Source: Listeria cossartiae subsp. cossartiae
GTDB taxonomy: Bacteria; Bacillota; Bacilli; Lactobacillales; Listeriaceae
Length of the DNA: 64,000 nucleotides
Direction: 5' to 3'
Assembly: GCF_014224155.1 (NCBI RefSeq)
Contig: NZ_JAASUI010000006.1
Coordinates: 35,545-99,544 of the forward strand
Part shown: one piece after another, positions 59,351 to 64,000 of the stretch
How the letters are laid out: each line of letters opens with the position of its first letter
Position numbering within the stretch: the first letter of the stretch is position 1
Program-made: the position numbers and the translations under genes
The notes under the pieces: generated by a model
Told to the model about the DNA's origin: nothing
Databases searched by the model: none
The model's input: the letters and a program-made list of their open reading frames with translations, nothing else

Positions 59351-60064
59351 CTAGTTTTGAACTTGCTTTAATCTATTCAATACTTCTGTATACACATCTG
59401 TTAAATTGCCAATATTCCGACGAAAGACATCCTTATCGAGCTTTTGATTTGTTTCCTTGTCCCAAAGTCTGCATGTATCCGGTGAAATCTCATCTGCCAG
59501 CAAAATTTCTCCAGCCGCATCCCGACCAAATTCTAATTTAAAATCAATCAGCGTAATATTCATTTGATTAAATAATGCTCGTAGCACCTTATTAATCGAA
59601 CGAGCAGCCTGACGAATCGTATCCATTTCACTCGATGTCGCAATCTCTAAATAAAGCACATGGTCATCATTAATAAACGGATCATCTAACGCATCGTCTT
59701 TATAGTAAAATTCTACAATCGCATCCGGAATTTGCTCGCCTTCTTCTTTCCCAAGCCGCTTCGCAAGACTCCCAGCCATCACATTACGAACAACCACTTC
59801 AAGCGGAATAATCGACACTTCTTTCACCAATTGCTCCGTTTCCGAAATCGCCCGAACAAAATGACTCTGAATCCCTTCTTCAGCCAAATGAGAAAAAATA
59901 AGCGATGTAATTTGGTTATTAAGCTCACCCTTACCAGCAAAAGATTCCTTTCGCACCCCATTTAGCGCCGTCGCATCATCTTTATAAGCGACACGCAAAA
60001 CCCCAGCTTCTTCTGTTTTAAAAAGTCGTTTTGCCTTACCTTCATAAACCAGTTCATTAGTCAC
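59351..60064 (-). CDS. purC: SAICAR synthase
   Basis: A 237-residue enzyme that joins CAIR and aspartate. YEGKAKRLF at the N-terminus, RNVMAGSLAKR, LIDFKLEFGRD and LADEISPDTCRLWD are signatures. AAGGAGATAAATT precedes the ATG. An 80-bp gap with a strong hairpin separates it from purB. Confidence 0.97.
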   Translation of the reverse strand: MTNELVYEGKAKRLFKTEEAGVLRVAYKDDATALNGVRKESFAGKGELNNQITSLIFSHLAEEGIQSHFVRAISETEQLVKEVSIIPLEVVVRNVMAGSLAKRLGKEEGEQIPDAIVEFYYKDDALDDPFINDDHVLYLEIATSSEMDTIRQAARSINKVLRALFNQMNITLIDFKLEFGRDAAGEILLADEISPDTCRLWDKETNQKLDKDVFRRNIGNLTDVYTEVLNRLKQVQN

Positions 60065-60090
60065 GATAATTTATCTCCTTATAAAGTACT

Positions 60091-60125
60091 TAACCTCTTT
60101 GAAAAAATAAATATCAAAGAGGTTA
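60091..60125 (-). other. Perfect 12-bp hairpin between purB and purC
   Basis: TAACCTCTTTGA and TCAAAGAGGTTA arms with an 11-base A/T loop, 20 bases after the purB stop. There is no U-tract after it on the minus strand, so it is not an ordinary terminator. A role in mRNA processing or stability is inferred. Confidence 0.75.
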
Positions 60126-60144
60126 GGTTGTATTCTGCCCGTAA

Positions 60145-61437
60145 TTATAATCCTAAACGATCAAAAATTAAGTCGACATTCTTCAGGTGATAGTTGTAAT
60201 CAAAGCAATCTGCAATTTCTTCCGCAGATAAGTTTTCAGTAATTATTGCATCTTGTTCTACTAATTCACGGAAAGGTACTTGTTTTTCCCAAGCTTCCAT
60301 TGCTCTTGGTTGCACGACATCATACGCCGCTTCACGAGCTAAACCTTTATCAATAAGCGCAAGTAATACACGTTGCGAATAAATAAGTCCCAGCGTTCTG
60401 TCCATATTGCGTTTCATATTTTCCGGGAATACCGTCAAGTTTTTCACAATATTACCAAAACGGTTTAAAATGTAATCAAGCAAAATAGTAGAATCTGGCA
60501 GAATAATCCGTTCTGCTGAGCTATGAGAAATATCGCGTTCATGCCAAAGCGGCACATTTTCATATGCTGTAACCATGTGACCACGAATAACACGCGCAAG
60601 CCCAGTTACATTTTCAGAGCCAATTGGATTACGTTTATGAGGCATAGCCGAAGAACCTTTTTGCCCTTTTGCAAAGAATTCTTCCACTTCACGCACTTCA
60701 CTTTTTTGCAACGCACGTACTTCAACCGCAAATTTTTCTACAGAAGTCGCGATAAGCGCAAGTGTCGCAAGGTATTCCGCATGACGGTCCCGTTGCAACG
60801 TTTGCGTAGAAATCGGCGCAGGAGTTGTTCCTAATTTTCCACATACATAAGCTTCCACAAAAGGATCAATGTTCGCATACGTACCAACCGCACCAGAAAT
60901 TTTCCCGAATTCCACACCATCAGCCGCAAAATTAAAGCGTTCTAAATTACGTTTCATTTCCTCGTACCATAGAGCCAGTTTCAAACCAAAAGTAGTAGGC
61001 TCCGCGTGAACCCCGTGCGTACGTCCCATAGTTACCGTATATTTATGTTCTTTTGCTTTTTCGCCAATAATTGCAATGAAATTTTCCAAATCTTTCCGTA
61101 AAATCTCATTCGCTTGTTTTAACAAATAAGAATTGGCAGTATCCACTACGTCTGTAGAAGTTAAGCCATAATGAACCCATTTACGTTCCGCACCAAGCGA
61201 TTCAGAAACCGACCGAGTAAACGCCACCACATCATGTCTAGTTTCTAATTCAATCTCATGAATACGATCCACGTCAAACTTCGCGTTAGCACGAATTTTC
61301 GCAACGTCCTCTTTCGGGATATCGCCAAGCTCTGCCCACGCTTCACAAGCTAAAATCTCTACTTCCAACCAAGCTTGATAACGATTTTGTTCTGTCCAAA
61401 TATTGCCCATCTCTTTACGCGTATAACGTTCTAACAT
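60145..61437 (-). CDS. purB: Adenylosuccinate lyase
   Basis: A 430-residue fumarase/aspartase-superfamily enzyme acting twice in purine synthesis. Signature [17 protein letters not shown] near residue 262; H in [25 protein letters not shown]. 18 bp after purK. Confidence 0.97.
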   Translation of the reverse strand: MLERYTRKEMGNIWTEQNRYQAWLEVEILACEAWAELGDIPKEDVAKIRANAKFDVDRIHEIELETRHDVVAFTRSVSESLGAERKWVHYGLTSTDVVDTANSYLLKQANEILRKDLENFIAIIGEKAKEHKYTVTMGRTHGVHAEPTTFGLKLALWYEEMKRNLERFNFAADGVEFGKISGAVGTYANIDPFVEAYVCGKLGTTPAPISTQTLQRDRHAEYLATLALIATSVEKFAVEVRALQKSEVREVEEFFAKGQKGSSAMPHKRNPIGSENVTGLARVIRGHMVTAYENVPLWHERDISHSSAERIILPDSTILLDYILNRFGNIVKNLTVFPENMKRNMDRTLGLIYSQRVLLALIDKGLAREAAYDVVQPRAMEAWEKQVPFRELVEQDAIITENLSAEEIADCFDYNYHLKNVDLIFDRLGL

Positions 61438-61455
61438 CCTTTTAAATTCCTCCAG

Positions 61456-62589
61456 TTACTTCCAAATTTGCGTTTCTTCTAAATCTTCTAATACCGCAGT
61501 CGGGTTATTCGTCAACACAGTGACGTGGCCCATTTTGCGATTAATCTTCGCTTCTTTTTTACCATAATAATGTACAAACCACTTAGGATAATCCGCCATT
61601 TGCTCATTCACAGCATCCACATGTTGCCCTAAAATATTAATCATCACAGCCGGTTTCAATAGTTCAGGTTTCACTAATGGCAACCCAACAATCGCCCGAA
61701 TATGCTGCGTAAACTGAGAAATCGAACAAGCTTCAATCGTATAGTGTCCGGAATTATGTGGTCTCGGAGCAAGTTCATTAACATAAATCGCGCCAGAACT
61801 TGTCACAAACATTTCTACTGCTAAAACGCCACACAATTGAAGAACATCCGCTAATTTTCTCGCAATTTCTTCTGCTTCTTCATGTACATCTTCCGCGACG
61901 TTTGCCGGAGCTGTCGATGTATGCAAAATATTATTTACATGCACATTTTCAGCAACAGGGAAAGTTTCAATTTGCCCATCTAAATTACGAGCAACCACCA
62001 CAGAAATCTCTTTCTCAAATGGAATCCAAGCTTCTAATACACAAGAACCATAGCGCAACAATCGCGCTGCTGTTTCAATATCACTTGCATCATGAAGGAC
62101 AACCTGCCCTTTCCCATCATAGCCCCCTTGTGCCGTTTTTAAAACCGCTGGGTAACCAATACTTTTAATTTCACTTTCAATCTCTTCTTGCTCAACAATC
62201 ACCGCATATGGCGCAATATTAATATTAGCAGATTCCAAATACGCTTTTTCTAAAATTCTATCCTGTGTAATCGAAAGTAATTCCGATCCTTGTGGGACAG
62301 AGACTAAGTTTTGCGTCATTTTTAAAGCTTCGTAATCAATATTTTCAAATTCATATGTCACTACATCCGCTTTTTCGGAAAGTTCGCGTAAAGCGACTTT
62401 ATCATCATAGTCCGCGATAATTTGCTCATCACTTACTTGAGCCGCTGGACAATCTGCAGTAGGATCAAGAACAACAATACGATACCCCATCGCTTTCGCT
62501 GCAAGAGCAAGCATCCGTCCAAGTTGACCACCACCAATGATACCAATCGTACTATTTGTCAGTAAAAATTTTTTATCCAAGAGAATCAC
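61456..62589 (-). CDS. purK: N5-carboxyaminoimidazole ribonucleotide synthase
   Basis: A 377-residue ATP-grasp enzyme. [23 protein letters not shown] near the N-terminus, [15 protein letters not shown], and [17 protein letters not shown] are signatures. The GTG at 62587-62589 gives an overlap of 17 bases with purE but its ribosome binding site is poor (AGAAAG). A TTG three codons later (62578-62580) is an alternative. Translation probably depends on purE. Confidence 0.94.
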   Translation of the reverse strand: MILLDKKFLLTNSTIGIIGGGQLGRMLALAAKAMGYRIVVLDPTADCPAAQVSDEQIIADYDDKVALRELSEKADVVTYEFENIDYEALKMTQNLVSVPQGSELLSITQDRILEKAYLESANINIAPYAVIVEQEEIESEIKSIGYPAVLKTAQGGYDGKGQVVLHDASDIETAARLLRYGSCVLEAWIPFEKEISVVVARNLDGQIETFPVAENVHVNNILHTSTAPANVAEDVHEEAEEIARKLADVLQLCGVLAVEMFVTSSGAIYVNELAPRPHNSGHYTIEACSISQFTQHIRAIVGLPLVKPELLKPAVMINILGQHVDAVNEQMADYPKWFVHYYGKKEAKINRKMGHVTVLTNNPTAVLEDLEETQIWK

Positions 62590-63061
62590 TACTTTCTAGA
62601 ACAGTTTCTTCTAGTGTAGCACGTCTTTTTTGTAATCTGTTAGTAATTGCATCGTCTGTTATCGATAAAATTTGCGCGGCTAGAAGTCCAGCGTTCACTG
62701 CACCACTTTCTCCAATAGCAACTGTCGCTACCGGAACCCCACCAGGCATCTGCACAATGGACAGTAAAGAATCCATACCATTCAATGCTTTAGATTTAAT
62801 TGGCACACCAATAACAGGTAAAGTCGTCTTTGCTGCAACCATACCTGGCAAATGAGCTGCGCCTCCAGCTCCAGCAATAATAATTTTCAAACCACGTTCC
62901 CGCGCTTGTTCTGCATATTGAAACATTAAATCAGGTGTACGATGAGCTGAAACTACTTTTTTCTCATAAGCTATTTCTAATTCATCTAATACATCACATG
63001 CTTTTTTCATTGTATCCCAATCTGAGGTACTCCCCATAATGACACCAATTACAGCAGGCAT
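62573..63061 (-). CDS. purE: N5-carboxyaminoimidazole ribonucleotide mutase
   Basis: A 162-residue class I Pur[34 protein letters not shown] and [18 protein letters not shown] are signatures. First gene of the operon; AAGGAG precedes the ATG. Confidence 0.97.
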   Translation of the reverse strand: MPAVIGVIMGSTSDWDTMKKACDVLDELEIAYEKKVVSAHRTPDLMFQYAEQARERGLKIIIAGAGGAAHLPGMVAAKTTLPVIGVPIKSKALNGMDSLLSIVQMPGGVPVATVAIGESGAVNAGLLAAQILSITDDAITNRLQKRRATLEETVLESSDSLG

Positions 63062-63101
63062 TACGTGATCAACTCCTTAATAATCTCTTTTCGACTCCTT
63101 C

Positions 63102-63130
63102 ATTCTAACAAGAGGCACGATAAAAGTCAA
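63102..63130 (-). promoter_or_regulatory. pur operon promoter
   Basis: The minus strand reads TTGACT (63125-63130), 17 bases, TAGAAT (63102-63107). The leader would be about 35 bases, too short for a purine riboswitch. Confidence 0.85.
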
Positions 63131-63134
63131 CGAA

Positions 63135-63176
63135 AAATCGAACATTTAATTGTTACGTTTTGATAACGTTCGTGTT
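63135..63176 (-). promoter_or_regulatory. Paired PurR boxes
   Basis: Two inverted PurBox half-sites with CGAAC/GTTCG cores at 63135-63148 and 63163-63176, 24 bases between the cores. They lie directly upstream of the pur -35, as for Bacillus PurR, which represses when PRPP is low. Confidence 0.8.
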
Positions 63177-63231
63177 TAGGTCGTGTTTGTTGTATTTTCT
63201 TGCTTTATGTACTCATTTTCACTAAATAAAT

Positions 63232-63266
63232 AAAAAAAGAAGCTACCATTATAGGTAAGCTTCTCT
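63232..63266 (-). terminator. Terminator of the UPF0316 gene
   Basis: Arms GAAGCTTACC and GGTAGCTTC with a small loop and one bulge, followed by seven T residues on the minus strand. Confidence 0.85.
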
Positions 63267-63791
63267 TTATTTCCGAACTTGTTTAACCCAAAAACCACCG
63301 TGAATTTGTTTAGGTTCTGACGAAACAATAAATGCGCCATTATCAATTTCAATAATTTGTTTATATAATTTCCGCTCATTCTTCCTTTGCGTCAAAATTT
63401 CCAGCATCATTCGCTCGCCGTCCCGACCGCTTGCAAGCCAACTAGTGACACCATAGCCTAAATCGCGAATTTGATTCGGCAAATCTAAGTTGTACTCTTT
63501 CGTAATAACATTCACCGTAATATATCCTAAAGCAATTCTTTCTTCAATTTTCATACCAACAATAATCCCTACACCAAATCCAACCGCATATGCTAACACA
63601 TTGGCAATATTATTGAGGTTATCTAAAACCAAACTAAGAGCCACCACATAAATAATCATTTCAAACACACTAGAAAGTGCAGCTAAATAACGATACCCTT
63701 TCATCGTCAACAATAACCTCACCGTATAAATCGTCACATACAAAATATTTACAACAAAAATAGTAGCTACTATAAAAATACCATTATCCAC
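63267..63791 (-). CDS. UPF0316 (YebE-like) membrane protein
   Basis: A 174-residue protein. Three helices lie in the first 90 residues (GIFIVATIFVVNILYVTIYTV, ALSSVFEMIIYVVALSLVL, NVLAYAVGFGVGIIVGMKIEE). A cytoplasmic C-terminal domain follows (YITVNVITKEYNLDLPNQIRDLGYGVTSWLASGRDG), resembling the DUF2179 nucleotide-binding-like fold. Function unknown; the family lies upstream of the pur operon in Bacillus too. The start is GTG at 63789-63791, seven to eight bases after GGAGGG. Confidence 0.88.
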   Translation of the reverse strand: MDNGIFIVATIFVVNILYVTIYTVRLLLTMKGYRYLAALSSVFEMIIYVVALSLVLDNLNNIANVLAYAVGFGVGIIVGMKIEERIALGYITVNVITKEYNLDLPNQIRDLGYGVTSWLASGRDGERMMLEILTQRKNERKLYKQIIEIDNGAFIVSSEPKQIHGGFWVKQVRK

Positions 63792-63848
63792 TAAACTAAT
63801 CCCTCCAGTTAAAACGACATATTACTTTCTAATTAAGAGTCTTTCCCT

Positions 63849-63877
63849 AATATAACATTCCATAAGATAGCTTACAA
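63849..63877 (-). promoter_or_regulatory. Promoter of the UPF0316 gene
   Basis: The minus strand reads TTGTAA (63872-63877), 17 bases, TATATT (63849-63854), just beyond the rRNA terminator. Confidence 0.55.
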
Positions 63878-63892
63878 AAGAAACACTTCAAC

Positions 63893-63923
63893 AAAAAAAG
63901 CCCTAAATAACTAGGACTTTTTC
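63893..63923 (-). terminator. rRNA operon terminator
   Basis: AAAAAGTCCTA and TTAGGGCTTTTT arms, with a T-run on the minus strand, just after the 5S sequence. Confidence 0.85.
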
Positions 63924-63928
63924 AAATT

Positions 63929-64000
63929 GCCCGGCAGCGACCTACTCTCGCAGGGGGAAGCCCCCAACTACCATTGGCGCGGAGAAGCTTAACTACCGTG
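63929..64000 (-). rRNA. rrf: 5S ribosomal RNA, 3' part (runs off right edge)
   Basis: About 72 bases of the 3' half of 5S rRNA are recognised on the minus strand: GGTAGTTGGGGGCTTCCCCC, GCGAGAGTAGG and the GCCGGGC end. The rest of the rRNA operon lies to the right of the window. Confidence 0.93.

Noticed and set aside
63062..63100. Purine riboswitch before purE
   Set aside because: The leader after the strong promoter is too short and has no aptamer-like stem arrangement.

Overview
The window is a low-GC Firmicutes chromosome segment that I assign to Listeria (L. monocytogenes/innocua group). The reasons are the virR/virS/virAB sensor-transporter locus, the beta-1,2-glucooligosaccharide locus known from L. 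innocua, and a housekeeping block syntenic with Bacillus subtilis (yebE, pur operon, yerC, pcrB-pcrA-ligA-camS, gatCAB, dgkB, rlmCD). The species cannot be fixed from sequence alone. I see no prophage, insertion sequence, CRISPR array or tRNA. The only RNA gene of known type is a truncated 5S rRNA at the right edge.

Layout. 1-2.7 kb: the N-terminal part of a LevR-type sigma-54 activator, then a DEAD-box-family RNA helicase with a DECD motif. 2.8-13.8 kb: a beta-1,2-glucan oligosaccharide locus. A Gfo/Idh/MocA oxidoreductase, a LacI regulator, a GH94 phosphorylase and a GH3 beta-glucosidase lie on the minus strand, divergent from a binding protein and two permeases on the plus strand. The divergent control region carries two near mirror-image promoters, each with a CcpA-like cre and a GAAACGTTTC palindrome just downstream of the start point. 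13.8-21 kb: glutamate synthase gltD/gltB with divergent gltC. 21-25.2 kb: an acetyltransferase, a glycerol-dehydrogenase-like enzyme and a polar amino-acid ABC transporter behind a T-box leader.

25.2-33.6 kb: the VirABRS antimicrobial-peptide-sensing region. virR and virS are separated by an epimerase-like gene, an unknown gene and adenine deaminase. 33.8-38.5 kb: shikimate kinase (apparently without a canonical start codon), two unknown genes, an RNA methyltransferase and a lipid kinase. A 337-bp gap at about 35 kb contains a candidate small RNA. 38.6-48 kb: gatCAB and pcrB-pcrA-ligA-camS. 48.2-50.2 kb: a sodium-symporter-family protein, a small membrane protein and a TrpR/YerC-like regulator. 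50.3-63.1 kb: the complete purEKBCSQLFMNHD operon behind a PurR-box promoter, with a perfect 12-bp hairpin between purB and purC. 63.2-64 kb: a UPF0316 membrane protein and the 3' end of a 5S rRNA.

Most of the window is conserved chromosome. I did not find a convincing wholly new system. The least explained items are the non-canonical aroK start, the candidate sRNA near 35.1 kb, the dual-operator architecture at 10.35-10.61 kb, the T-box specificity, and the co-transcription of purine salvage with virRS. Function names rest on motif and family recognition by eye, without database searches.
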